Shown here in pieces: positions 16,592 to 23,967 of a stretch of DNA of 36,586 bases. Position numbers and translations under genes: made by a program. Within the stretch, counting starts at the first letter, position 1; the number at the start of each line of letters is the position of its first letter. This DNA is from Saprospiraceae bacterium (GTDB taxonomy: Bacteria; Bacteroidota; Bacteroidia; Chitinophagales; Saprospiraceae), in the NCBI GenBank assembly GCA_020628645.1, contig JAHDES010000063.1, positions 1 to 36,586 on the forward strand. The letters are read 5' to 3'. The notes under the pieces are model-generated. The model was not told the DNA's origin and did no database searches. It worked only from the letters and a program-made list of their open reading frames with translations.

Positions 16592-18796
16592 ATGCTCCGT
16601 ATGTGCAACTATTTTACGATCATCTGTTTTTTGTTTTTACTTTCTGATGTAGCTGCACAAGAAGGAATACAAACAGCAAATAATCTAGTCGTAGAAGATT
16701 TGGTCAAAGATGTTTTTATCAAAGGGAATTGTCGAAATGTTAGCAATATAACAGCTATTGGAAATGACTCTATTAGTATAGGTGAATTCGAAAATGGAGC
16801 AGCAATTTTCAACTTTAATGATGGAATTATTCTTTCTACAGGAGCAATTGATTTAGCACAAGGTCCTAATTTAGCGATTGATGCGAGTTATTCCTTTGAT
16901 GCACAAGGGAATGATCCTGATTTGAGTCAATTGGCAACAGATGATCTTTTTGATGTAACAGGAATTGAGTTTGATTTTGTACCACTAGAGGATAAAGTTA
17001 CCTTTCGATATGTCTTTGCATCTGAAGAATACTGCGAATTTGTAGGTACATCCTTCAATGATGTATTTGGCTTTTTTGTAAGTGGACCAGGGATCAATGG
17101 CTCTTTTGCTAACAATGCGATTAATGTAGCGACCATTACAACACTGACAGGTACTACAGAAAGTGTAAGTATCAATAATATCAATCATCTTGAAAATGAG
17201 ATTTTTTATATCAGTAATATCACTACAACGGATGCACAAAACTGTGAGCTGAGCTATGACCCTCTTTATCAAGAACTGATTGAATACGACGGCTTTACCA
17301 TTCCATTAATAGCTTCTTTTTCTGTTATTCCTTGCGAAACCTATCGTATCCGTTTAGTCATTGGTGATGTTGGAGATCCAATTTTAGATTCAGCAGTATT
17401 TTTAGCTTCCAATAGCTTTGATTTGGGAGAACAAGTAACGATTCGAGCAGAGGTACCAGGCACAAATGAACCGATTGCTTATGAAAGTTGTGTAGATGGA
17501 CAGTTTGTATTTACCCGAAATGATCTGTCTAGTTTAAATCAAAATCTTATCGTTAATTATACGATTAGTTCAGATAGTGAAGCAATAAATGGCGTTGACT
17601 TTGAACCAATCCCCTTGAGTATTACGATCCCTGCGGGCGATACCAGTTTTATTTTACCGATTGCTATTATTGATGACATGATTCCTGAAGGGGCTGAAAA
17701 TTTGAAGCTTGAATTGGTCTATGATTGTGATTGCATTGATCCTGTGTTAACAGACTTGATAATTGACGAGACAGATAGTTTATCTACCAATTTTGATAGC
17801 CTTTTAGTTTGTACCAATCAGCAATTTAGTATAGTACCTGAATTAACAGGTGGTGTTCCTCCTTTTAATTTTCTTTGGGAAACGGGAGAAACAACCGAAA
17901 GTCTTACTACTAGCGTAACCGAAGCTACCTCTTATACGCTTACCACCACCGATTTTTGTGGAACTACAAGTTTAGGCATTGCTACTGTTGAAATTCAAGA
18001 TATACCTACTGCCACTTTAGAAGGAAACTACAATCTTTGTGAAATAGCCGATTCAGGAATTCCCATTTTATTGGAAGGTAATCCTCCTTGGCAAATAAGG
18101 TATACGATTGATGGTATAGAACAGACGACCTTTGATAATATCCAAACAACTCCATTTTTTCTAAGTGCAATAGAAGAAGGATTGTATGAGTTGATAGCAT
18201 TTAGTGATGCGAATTGTCAAGGTGTTGTAATGGGGAATGCTATAGTAGAATCGACTTTTGATGTAGAAACTGTAGTTATTCCGCCTTCTTGTCCCAACAG
18301 CTTTGATGGTAGTATACAAATAAATCAATTAGATGCGATTGCCCCTTTTTCTCTAGATTGGAATATTGAAACAGAGGATGATTTTTTTATTGAAAATCTT
18401 GCAGAAGGTACCTATATTTTGAGCGTATTAGATGGAGATGATTGTCTTTATGAAGAAAAATTTGACTTAGCTGCTACTTCAAATGACATCAAGGATTGTT
18501 TGCCTATTTACATTCCAAATACATTCTCCCCCAATAATGATGGAATTAATGATAGCTTTTCTATTTTTTATGATTCGACAAGTGGAGTAGAAAAAATAGT
18601 GTCTTTACAAGTATATGATCGATGGGGAACATTGCTATTTGAGCAAAAGAATTTCACCTCAGATAATATGATCAGCTGGACAGGAGCTTATAAAGGAAAA
18701 CCGCTAAATACTGGTGTCTATATCTATAAAATAATACTTGCTTTTGAAAATAATGAGACGCTACTTTTGAGTGGAGATATAAGCTTATTACGATAA
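16592..18796 (+). CDS. secreted multidomain protein with choice-of-anchor L, Calx-beta-like and type IX secretion C-terminal domains
   Basis: A 734-residue surface or secreted protein. In order: a signal peptide (ends near AAQ, residue 22); a choice-of-anchor L-like domain (about 40-270, with DGIILSTGAID and FRYVFASEEYCEFVG); a Calx-beta-like domain (about 285-395, with INGVDFEPIPLSITIPAGD); Ig/SprB-like segments; and a CHU_C/gliding-motility-associated C-terminal domain (640-734, starting YIPNTFSPNNDGIND and containing VYDRWG). That C-terminal domain is the type IX secretion signal of the B type. Such proteins are often adhesins or matrix components. It closes the + strand block; a link to alginate is not evident. 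Confidence 0.85.
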   Translation: MLRMCNYFTIICFLFLLSDVAAQEGIQTANNLVVEDLVKDVFIKGNCRNVSNITAIGNDSISIGEFENGAAIFNFNDGIILSTGAIDLAQGPNLAIDASYSFDAQGNDPDLSQLATDDLFDVTGIEFDFVPLEDKVTFRYVFASEEYCEFVGTSFNDVFGFFVSGPGINGSFANNAINVATITTLTGTTESVSINNINHLENEIFYISNITTTDAQNCELSYDPLYQELIEYDGFTIPLIASFSVIPCETYRIRLVIGDVGDPILDSAVFLASNSFDLGEQVTIRAEVPGTNEPIAYESCVDGQFVFTRNDLSSLNQNLIVNYTISSDSEAINGVDFEPIPLSITIPAGDTSFILPIAIIDDMIPEGAENLKLELVYDCDCIDPVLTDLIIDETDSLSTNFDSLLVCTNQQFSIVPELTGGVPPFNFLWETGETTESLTTSVTEATSYTLTTTDFCGTTSLGIATVEIQDIPTATLEGNYNLCEIADSGIPILLEGNPPWQIRYTIDGIEQTTFDNIQTTPFFLSAIEEGLYELIAFSDANCQGVVMGNAIVESTFDVETVVIPPSCPNSFDGSIQINQLDAIAPFSLDWNIETEDDFFIENLAEGTYILSVLDGDDCLYEEKFDLAATSNDIKDCLPIYIPNTFSPNNDGINDSFSIFYDSTSGVEKIVSLQVYDRWGTLLFEQKNFTSDNMISWTGAYKGKPLNTGVYIYKIILAFENNETLLLSGDISLLR

Positions 18797-18851
18797 GTTT
18801 TATGTATACCAAAATTGTTTGCCTCTTTTAGCTCAACACAAATCTAAAGGG

Positions 18852-18938
18852 GGCAGGCGGGTTTCAAAACACTTATCTCTCATCCCGACAATTATCGGGA
18901 ATCGAGCTTTCGTATTTTTCATTCCACATAATTTGTCT
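18852..18938 (-). repeat. interspersed palindromic repeat, copy 2 (inverted relative to copy 1)
   Basis: The reverse complement of this stretch matches 8676-8759, including the palindromic core TCCCGATAATTGTCGGGA, GATGAGAGA and TTTTGAAACCCGCCTGCC. It sits between the convergent ends of the secreted-protein gene and the thioredoxin-like gene. Confidence 0.75.
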
Positions 18939-18968
18939 AAGTAGTGGGGCACGAATAACTTTTTTATT

Positions 18969-19244
18969 TTAGATGTTTAGATGTGTCTCATTAGACGAAA
19001 TTGCCCTTTGAATTAAGTGTTCTAACTCTTTTTCTTCTAATTGATGTCCATTTTGACAAAACAATATTTTTTCGTTTAAAAGAATGGCAGGAATAGCTTG
19101 GACTTCTTCATTGATAATATGATCTATTTGATTGATTTCTGTTAAAGAAAAATCTAACTCCATACGCTCTATGGTGTTTTTTAGGATTTGGAGTAAGGCA
19201 TTATAATTTTTACCTTTTATGCCGATGATTTTTAGAGAATGCAT
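18969..19244 (-). CDS. small thioredoxin-fold protein lacking the redox CxxC
   Basis: A 91-residue protein (ATG at 19244). The open frame extends to a TTG at 19310, but that would overlap the region where the promoter must lie. The pattern is that of the Thioredoxin_3 family: a first beta-strand SLKIIGI, then GKNYNA where the CxxC would be, and a later IPAILLN with the cis-proline. Without cysteines at the active site it cannot act as a disulfide reductase. A similar domain is fused to the universal stress protein at 25474. It is divergent from the rhodanese gene with an FNR-type box between them. Confidence 0.65.
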   Translation of the reverse strand: MHSLKIIGIKGKNYNALLQILKNTIERMELDFSLTEINQIDHIINEEVQAIPAILLNEKILFCQNGHQLEEKELEHLIQRAISSNETHLNI

Positions 19245-19335
19245 ATTATTGTTTGAAAAAAGAAGAAAGCCAATTAACGAAGTAAAAATAATCTCATTTG
19301 GTAACTTCAATTATGATTTCCATCAACAACAATAC

Positions 19336-19347
19336 TGATTTTTGTCA
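19336..19347. promoter_or_regulatory. FNR/FixK-type box, TGATTTTTGTCA
   Basis: An inverted repeat TGAT-N4-GTCA in the divergent gap between the thioredoxin-like gene and the rhodanese gene. On the + side, CGAATTTG at 19370-19377 is a partial -10 match 28.5 bases from the box centre, close to the spacing at the other boxes. It is identical to the box at 23899. Confidence 0.7.
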
Positions 19348-19394
19348 TCTTATAAAAAGTTGAAATTTGCGAATTTGAAAATAAAAATTCACGT

Positions 19395-19703
19395 ATGATT
19401 TCAATATACGATACTACTATCCAGACGATTCATCCTCATCGTACACTTTATTTAAATATGATGCAAAAAGGGGGCACTATTATTGATGTGCGTACCATTC
19501 ATGAATATGCGCATTCTCATCTAAAAGGAAGTATCAATATTCCATTGGAAGAACTAAATGATTGGCTAGAAGACGTGAAATATATGGATGCGCCCATTTT
19601 TTTATGTTCTTCAAAAGGAGATCGAAGTCATGAAGCGCAAGAAAAGTTATTACAGCTTGGGATTCCTGCTATAGATTTAGGCAATTGGGAAGATTATTTT
19701 TAA
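19395..19703 (+). CDS. single-domain rhodanese-like protein with a seven-residue active loop
   Basis: A 102-residue rhodanese-domain protein: DVRTIHEYAHSHLKGSINIP is the conserved first half, and C71 in CSSKGDRS is the catalytic cysteine. The loop from C71 to R77 has seven residues (C-x5-R), whereas sulfurtransferase rhodaneses have six (C-x4-R). Seven-residue loops are known from Cdc25 phosphatases and Acr2-type arsenate reductases, so sulfur transfer is not certain. It is convergent with the histidine kinase (only 4 bases between stops) and lies downstream of an FNR-type box. Confidence 0.8.
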   Translation: MISIYDTTIQTIHPHRTLYLNMMQKGGTIIDVRTIHEYAHSHLKGSINIPLEELNDWLEDVKYMDAPIFLCSSKGDRSHEAQEKLLQLGIPAIDLGNWEDYF

Positions 19704-19707
19704 ACCC

Positions 19708-20925
19708 TTATTGAAAATTGGGGATTCGTACTATAAAAGTAGTGCCTATATTTGCTGTACTCTCAAAAGAGATCATTCCTTTTAATAAATCTACATAACG
19801 TTTTACAATACTCAATCCTAAACCTGTTCCTTGTATGTTTTCAACATTGGAAGCTCGAAAAAAGCGTTCAAATAAATGTTTTTGTTCTGACTCAGGAATA
19901 CCGATCCCTTCATCCATTATTTTGAAGGTGGTATCATTTTCAGTTTGAAGAATAGAACAGCTAATTGTACTATTTTCAGGGCTATATTTTATGGCATTGG
20001 AGATCAGATTGAATAGGATGTTTTTAAGAATTCGCTTATCCGTAAAAAGATGGATTTTATCTGCTTGATGTAGAATTTTTTGCTCCTTTTTTAATAAGCC
20101 TTTCACTTCATCAATCACTTCTTCACAAACCAAATTGATGTTAATCTCAGTCGGCATTACCTCTACCTTTCCTTCTTCAATTTTACTTAAAGAGAGAAAA
20201 TCATTTAAAATTCCTGTCAAGTGCGCAACTGATGTCTTGATACGATCAACATGTTTTTGCCTTTTTTCATTATGGGATTCTTGGGTATAACGCGCAATTA
20301 AGGAAGCAGAGGAAAGAATGGTACTCAAAGGGGTACGAAACTCATGTGATGCCATAGAAACAAAGCGTGACTTGAGTTCATTGAGTTCTTTTTCTTTATT
20401 AAGGGCGACTTTTAGTTCACTTTCTCGTTGTTCTATAATTTTATTAGTATCCAATAAGCGATTGACTACATTTTCAAGTTCAACAGTACGGGCTTCTACT
20501 TTTTGTTCGAGTTCATCATTTAGCTGTATTAATTTTTGTTCTGCATTTTTAACTTCAGTAAGATCATGTATAATACCTGTAAAAATGATTCGATCATTTA
20601 AAATAACCTCACTTACGGCAAGTCGAAATGGAAAAAGAGCTCCATTTTTCTTTTTACCCGTCACTTCGCGTCCAATTCCGATGATACGAGCCTGTTTGGT
20701 TTTAAGGTAGCGTTGTAAGTAGCCGTCATGCTCCTTTTTATAGGGTTGAGGCATTAAAATTTTTATATTGTGTCCAATAACTTCTGACGGTTGATATCCA
20801 AATTGTAAAGCTGCAGCAGGATTAACAGTTTCGATAATTCCCTGGGCATCAATAGTGATAATGCCATCAATGGCCGTTTCGATAATTCCTTGTAATCGTA
20901 AAGCTAAGTCTTTGATATCACTCAT
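19708..20925 (-). CDS. FixL-like heme-PAS sensor histidine kinase
   Basis: A soluble histidine kinase of 405 residues with no membrane segment. The N-terminal PAS domain (about 10-125) closely follows rhizobial FixL: EHDGYLQRY supplies the proximal heme histidine H66, with R72 and R86 (IIGIGRE) at +6 and +20, exactly the spacing of H200, R206 and R220 in Bradyrhizobium FixL. A coiled-coil linker (125-185) leads to the HisKA domain (SHEFRTP, phospho-acceptor H194) and the HATPase domain (N310, DEGIGIP, GTGLGLS). It is predicted to sense oxygen through heme and phosphorylate the receiver-Crp regulator at 23968. It is the last gene of an operon with the CBS protein and lipoprotein. Heme binding is inferred, not shown. 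Confidence 0.82.
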   Translation of the reverse strand: MSDIKDLALRLQGIIETAIDGIITIDAQGIIETVNPAAALQFGYQPSEVIGHNIKILMPQPYKKEHDGYLQRYLKTKQARIIGIGREVTGKKKNGALFPFRLAVSEVILNDRIIFTGIIHDLTEVKNAEQKLIQLNDELEQKVEARTVELENVVNRLLDTNKIIEQRESELKVALNKEKELNELKSRFVSMASHEFRTPLSTILSSASLIARYTQESHNEKRQKHVDRIKTSVAHLTGILNDFLSLSKIEEGKVEVMPTEININLVCEEVIDEVKGLLKKEQKILHQADKIHLFTDKRILKNILFNLISNAIKYSPENSTISCSILQTENDTTFKIMDEGIGIPESEQKHLFERFFRASNVENIQGTGLGLSIVKRYVDLLKGMISFESTANIGTTFIVRIPNFQ

Positions 20926-20966
20926 GAATACACATTTTAAATACTCCTACAAGGTATAAAAAAGAA

Positions 20967-21431
20967 TTAATAAGCAAGCTTCAATAAATCATAAGTTGTT
21001 ACTATACCCACTACTTTTTCTTCTTCATTTACAATAGGAAGTGCATGAAAAAGATTTTCTCGGAATATATCTGCTGCAATACCTAAAGTGTCGGTTTCTT
21101 TTAAACTTGCTACTTGTTTTGTCATGACTTCTTCGACATAAACGGTACTTAAAAAATGCTGATTGAATTTTTCTTCTCGTTCTCGTTTGATAAAGGTCAA
21201 ATTATGAAAAAGGCGAACTAAATCTTCTTTCCCGATTATTCCTTTTAAATTACAATGCTCATCATGCACAATAATGTGATGAATAGCATTGGTTTGAAAT
21301 AATTCATTGACCTTGTCCATCGTTTCGGTGGGTAATACAGAAATAAGATCAGTGGTCATGATTTGAACCAATGGAAGTTCTCGTAAGTTAAGGTCTTTTT
21401 GATAAGCTGCTAATTGATTGAATTGAGTCAT
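20967..21431 (-). CDS. CBS-domain pair protein
   Basis: A 154-residue protein made of two CBS motifs (IMTTDLISV...IIGKEDLVRLF and VMTKQVASL...GIVTTYDLLKL), forming one Bateman module. Such stand-alone modules bind adenine nucleotides or similar ligands and are common in stress and hypoxia regulons. It lies between the lipoprotein and the FixL-like kinase with gaps of 11 and 41 bases, so all three are one operon. It is a paralogue of the CBS protein at 23334. Confidence 0.88.
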   Translation of the reverse strand: MTQFNQLAAYQKDLNLRELPLVQIMTTDLISVLPTETMDKVNELFQTNAIHHIIVHDEHCNLKGIIGKEDLVRLFHNLTFIKREREEKFNQHFLSTVYVEEVMTKQVASLKETDTLGIAADIFRENLFHALPIVNEEEKVVGIVTTYDLLKLAY

Positions 21432-21442
21432 ATTACAAAAAT

Positions 21443-22183
21443 TTATCGAGTGGCATAATAGATTTTGGTGTCGGTAAAATTTCCAAATAAGGCAATGGTA
21501 TTTTCTAAGGGTGCTTGTATGTCTTCACAAGTAAGCGCGATGTATTCTAAATCACCACAAGCTACAGTGGTATTGAAGGTTTCGAATAATTCATCCAAGA
21601 TCGCGATGTAGGTATAATAAATGATCTGTTTTTCATTTTCCCATGCTAAAAAAGAATTTGGAGCATGAAGTTTGAGTTCACACCATTGATTATTCAGTAA
21701 GGCTACTCGCTGTTCAAATTCCTGCCAGTCATATCTCAAAATCATTGGATCATGAACAATGTCATAGACTTCATCATAAGTCATTTGAACATCCCAAAAA
21801 CGATCTAAGTGATTGGTCAACTTATATTTTCGCCGTACTTCCATGAGGGTATAAATGGCATGATCTAATTGTATCATCGCTTGTTGCTGTTGATTCATTT
21901 CTACAGAAATAGTCAAATCACATAACCAATCATCTATTAGTTGAATGGAGGTTTGCCATTCTTCTTGGGTGAAAGATGTCTTATATTTAAATTGTTGCCA
22001 GCGATAGGATAAGACGAGTAACGAAGCTTTTGCTTGATGAAGATCACCTTTTCGTAGTTCATACCAAATAGGGACAATGGCTTCATCTATTTTGACCATT
22101 TCTTTTTGCAGATTTTTCATTGGAATACATCCTAAAAAAAACAATACACACAAGAAGAAATGATATGTAAATCGAATAGGCAT
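21443..22183 (-). CDS. helical lipoprotein of unknown function, first gene of the FixL-like operon
   Basis: A 246-residue protein with a lipoprotein signal (LFFLGC, C19). The mature part is strongly alpha-helical, rich in Trp, Tyr, Gln and Glu, with no loops that suggest an enzyme. Its pattern resembles a double four-helix-bundle sensor or binding protein, but I do not recognise a family. Linked to a heme-PAS kinase, it might be a periplasmic sensing or heme-binding partner; that is speculation. A terminator-like hairpin lies 14 bases before its start, so its expression may depend on readthrough. Confidence 0.7.
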   Translation of the reverse strand: MPIRFTYHFFLCVLFFLGCIPMKNLQKEMVKIDEAIVPIWYELRKGDLHQAKASLLVLSYRWQQFKYKTSFTQEEWQTSIQLIDDWLCDLTISVEMNQQQQAMIQLDHAIYTLMEVRRKYKLTNHLDRFWDVQMTYDEVYDIVHDPMILRYDWQEFEQRVALLNNQWCELKLHAPNSFLAWENEKQIIYYTYIAILDELFETFNTTVACGDLEYIALTCEDIQAPLENTIALFGNFTDTKIYYATR

Positions 22184-22196
22184 AATTGTAAATTTT

Positions 22197-22246
22197 AAAA
22201 AAGGATGGGAGTAAAACAGATGTTATAACTGAATTGACTCCCTTCC
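22197..22246 (-). terminator. terminator or attenuator ahead of the FixL-like operon
   Basis: On the minus strand GGAAGGGAGT pairs with ACTCCCATCC (10 positions, one mismatch, 24-base loop), followed directly by six T. It lies between the FNR-type promoter and the start codon at 22183, so it either ends a short RNA or attenuates the operon. Confidence 0.65.
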
Positions 22247-22327
22247 TCAATCGTTAAATGAAAAGCTGATTATATTACCCACTGAAATCGTATTTGATTT
22301 TTGATGTTGTGATTAATAAACTATTGA
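22197..22327 (-). ncRNA. candidate FNR-box-driven small RNA or leader RNA
   Basis: On the minus strand, tandem FNR-type boxes at 22364-22397 are followed by a perfect -10 element TAATTTTG (22340 to 22333), predicting a start near 22327. A hairpin with six T ends the transcript near 22197, giving about 130 bases. There is no ATG on the minus strand in this interval and no convincing reading frame. The layout matches an oxygen-controlled small RNA, as FnrS is in Escherichia coli, but could equally be an attenuated 5' leader of the kinase operon. It is a prediction from promoter and terminator signals only. Confidence 0.5.
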
Positions 22328-22332
22328 TACTT

Positions 22333-22340
22333 CAAAATTA
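22333..22340 (-). promoter_or_regulatory. Bacteroidota-type -10 element TAATTTTG
   Basis: A perfect TAnnTTTG match on the minus strand, 29.5 bases from the centre of the proximal FNR-type box (22369.5). This places that box close to -41.5, the class II activator position. Confidence 0.7.
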
Positions 22341-22363
22341 GATGAATAAATAGATCACTTTAA

Positions 22364-22397
22364 TGATCTTGGTCATAGTCAACGTTGATTTTTATCA
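22364..22397. promoter_or_regulatory. tandem FNR/FixK-type boxes upstream of the small RNA / FixL operon
   Basis: TGATCTTGGTCA (22364-22375) and TTGATTTTTATCAT (core 22386-22397). The second is a nearly ideal anaerobox (TTGAT-N4-ATCAA). Their centres are 22 bases apart, two helical turns, and the same 22-base tandem arrangement recurs at 34573-34606. Confidence 0.78.
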
Positions 22398-22425
22398 TTC
22401 ATTTGCAAAGGGATCTACAACAAAA

Positions 22426-22454
22426 ACCACCTTTTTACAAATGAAAAAGGTGGT
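22426..22454 (-). terminator. terminator of the CBS-USP operon
   Basis: On the minus strand ACCACCTTTTT pairs with AAAAAGGTGGT (11 perfect pairs, 7-base loop), followed by TTTTTG. It lies 27 bases after the stop of the universal stress protein gene at 22481. Confidence 0.85.
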
Positions 22455-22480
22455 AAAGTATCTAAAAGGGAAAAGAGTTT

Positions 22481-23311
22481 TCAAGTATTCGAATTACAAA
22501 TAATAAGGAGTGGATAATTGGATAAAGCTTGTATTATTTTTTGTGGCCCTTTTAGTAAAAGTCGATCTATTAAGGCGGTTTTAGGTATTGCTAAACAAAT
22601 CAGTTGTACTTTTTTAGCTTCTTCATACAAATTAAGTTGACCAATAAGTTCAGTATGGAGTAAGTGTTCATCATTTGCACTTAAATTGGGATGCCAAATA
22701 GAATCATTAGATATAGGAATAGCTTTACGAAAGCCAGCTTGTTGAAACGCAGTTGCTTTTACGTTTAATCGATGTATTAAGGCGGTCTCAAATAGATTTT
22801 CGATGACTGCATCATTAGTGTTATTTCTATTGGTATCCAATAAAAGAATATCCTTCACTGCTTTAAAAGTTGTATGAGGGGGGATCAATAAAACGGGGCA
22901 AGTGGCTCGTCCTGCCACACGAGCAGCTATACTTCCAAAATAAGGTTTAGAAGGACGGCTAGCTCCTGTGGTGCCCATTACGACGAGTGCGATTTCAGCT
23001 TGATTCGCACAATGAATAATTTCGTCAACTATTAGCCCAATTTTTAACTGACTAGAAATCATTAAGGATGTAGTTCCCTGCTCTCGCGCTCTTATGGTAT
23101 TGTGTTGAAGAAATGTATTTATTTGTTTTCTTTTTATCCGTTCAAAATCAAATAATGGACTTGTTTTCAAAGGATAAACAGCCGTAACAGGTGGACGATT
23201 AATATGTACCACTTTAATAGCATACGACAATTGTTTGGCTAGATGCTGCGCATAGATAAAAGCATTTTTAGCCGCATCTGAAAAATCGGTCGGTACAAGT
23301 ATGGTTTTCAT
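22481..23311 (-). CDS. tandem-domain universal stress protein
   Basis: A 276-residue protein with two UspA-type domains. The first has the start ILVPTDFSDAAKNAF and the ATP-binding signature G-x2-G-x9-G-S (GTTGASRPSKPYFGS), so it should bind ATP. The second domain is diverged and lacks the signature. It is the second gene of an operon with the CBS protein (22 bases apart) and ends at the terminator at 22426. Confidence 0.88.
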   Translation of the reverse strand: MKTILVPTDFSDAAKNAFIYAQHLAKQLSYAIKVVHINRPPVTAVYPLKTSPLFDFERIKRKQINTFLQHNTIRAREQGTTSLMISSQLKIGLIVDEIIHCANQAEIALVVMGTTGASRPSKPYFGSIAARVAGRATCPVLLIPPHTTFKAVKDILLLDTNRNNTNDAVIENLFETALIHRLNVKATAFQQAGFRKAIPISNDSIWHPNLSANDEHLLHTELIGQLNLYEEAKKVQLICLAIPKTALIDRLLLKGPQKIIQALSNYPLLIICNSNT

Positions 23312-23333
23312 CAGTTGATTGAGTTTATTTTAT

Positions 23334-23774
23334 TTAGTATACCTTCATTTCTGGTGTAGCATCGGCTAGGGAACAAATAATATCATGCGTAGTGACGATT
23401 CCCACCAATTCGCCTTCATCCACAACTGGTAAAGCATGAAACAGATTTTGCTTAAACACTTCGAGTGCAACATTAATTCGATCGGTACTTTCTAACTTGC
23501 CCAGTCCTGTCGTCATAATATCTTCTGCGGTGTAATTTGAAAGGCGATTTTTATTAAGATAAGAACCATCTTTTTGAAAATTAGTCACTCCTTTTAGAAA
23601 ATGGTATAAATCAATTTTACTGATAATTCCAACAATATTCGTATAGCGAACTACTGGTAAATGATGAATATTATTATCCTTAAATAATTGATCGACGACT
23701 GCCAGTTTATCTTCAGGATTGACGGTGATTAATTTTGTCGTCATGATACTGGAAACGGGTGCTAAAACATTCAT
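23334..23774 (-). CDS. CBS-domain pair protein
   Basis: A 146-residue protein with two CBS motifs (IMTTKLITV...IISKIDLYHFL and IMTTGLGKL...GIVTTHDIICS). It is a paralogue of the CBS protein at 20967, sharing NLFHALP and GIVTT. It probably binds an adenine nucleotide. It is transcribed divergently from the receiver-Crp regulator, with an FNR-type box in the shared gap, and heads an operon with a universal stress protein. Similar CBS proteins are prominent in the hypoxia regulon of mycobacteria. Confidence 0.88.
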   Translation of the reverse strand: MNVLAPVSSIMTTKLITVNPEDKLAVVDQLFKDNNIHHLPVVRYTNIVGIISKIDLYHFLKGVTNFQKDGSYLNKNRLSNYTAEDIMTTGLGKLESTDRINVALEVFKQNLFHALPVVDEGELVGIVTTHDIICSLADATPEMKVY

Positions 23775-23898
23775 AAATCGTATTTTTAAAAGCTTGTGAA
23801 ATTAAATGTGTGTAAGTTTTTTTCGGTTTAATGGTTTTGTTACAAGCAAATTGCACGATTATTTGAAGAGAACAACTAATTTATGTCAAGCTGGAAAC

Positions 23899-23910
23899 TG
23901 ATTTTTGTCA
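23899..23910. promoter_or_regulatory. FNR/FixK-type box, TGATTTTTGTCA
   Basis: Located in the divergent gap between the CBS gene and the receiver-Crp regulator, and identical to the box at 19336. Its centre is 63 bases from the regulator ATG at 23968, consistent with autoregulation. I could not find a convincing -10 at the usual spacing on either side. Confidence 0.7.
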
Positions 23911-23967
23911 GTAAGAATGAGTACATTGTAGCATCGTAATCGTTTAATGCAAATTGCTGTTGAGTCA

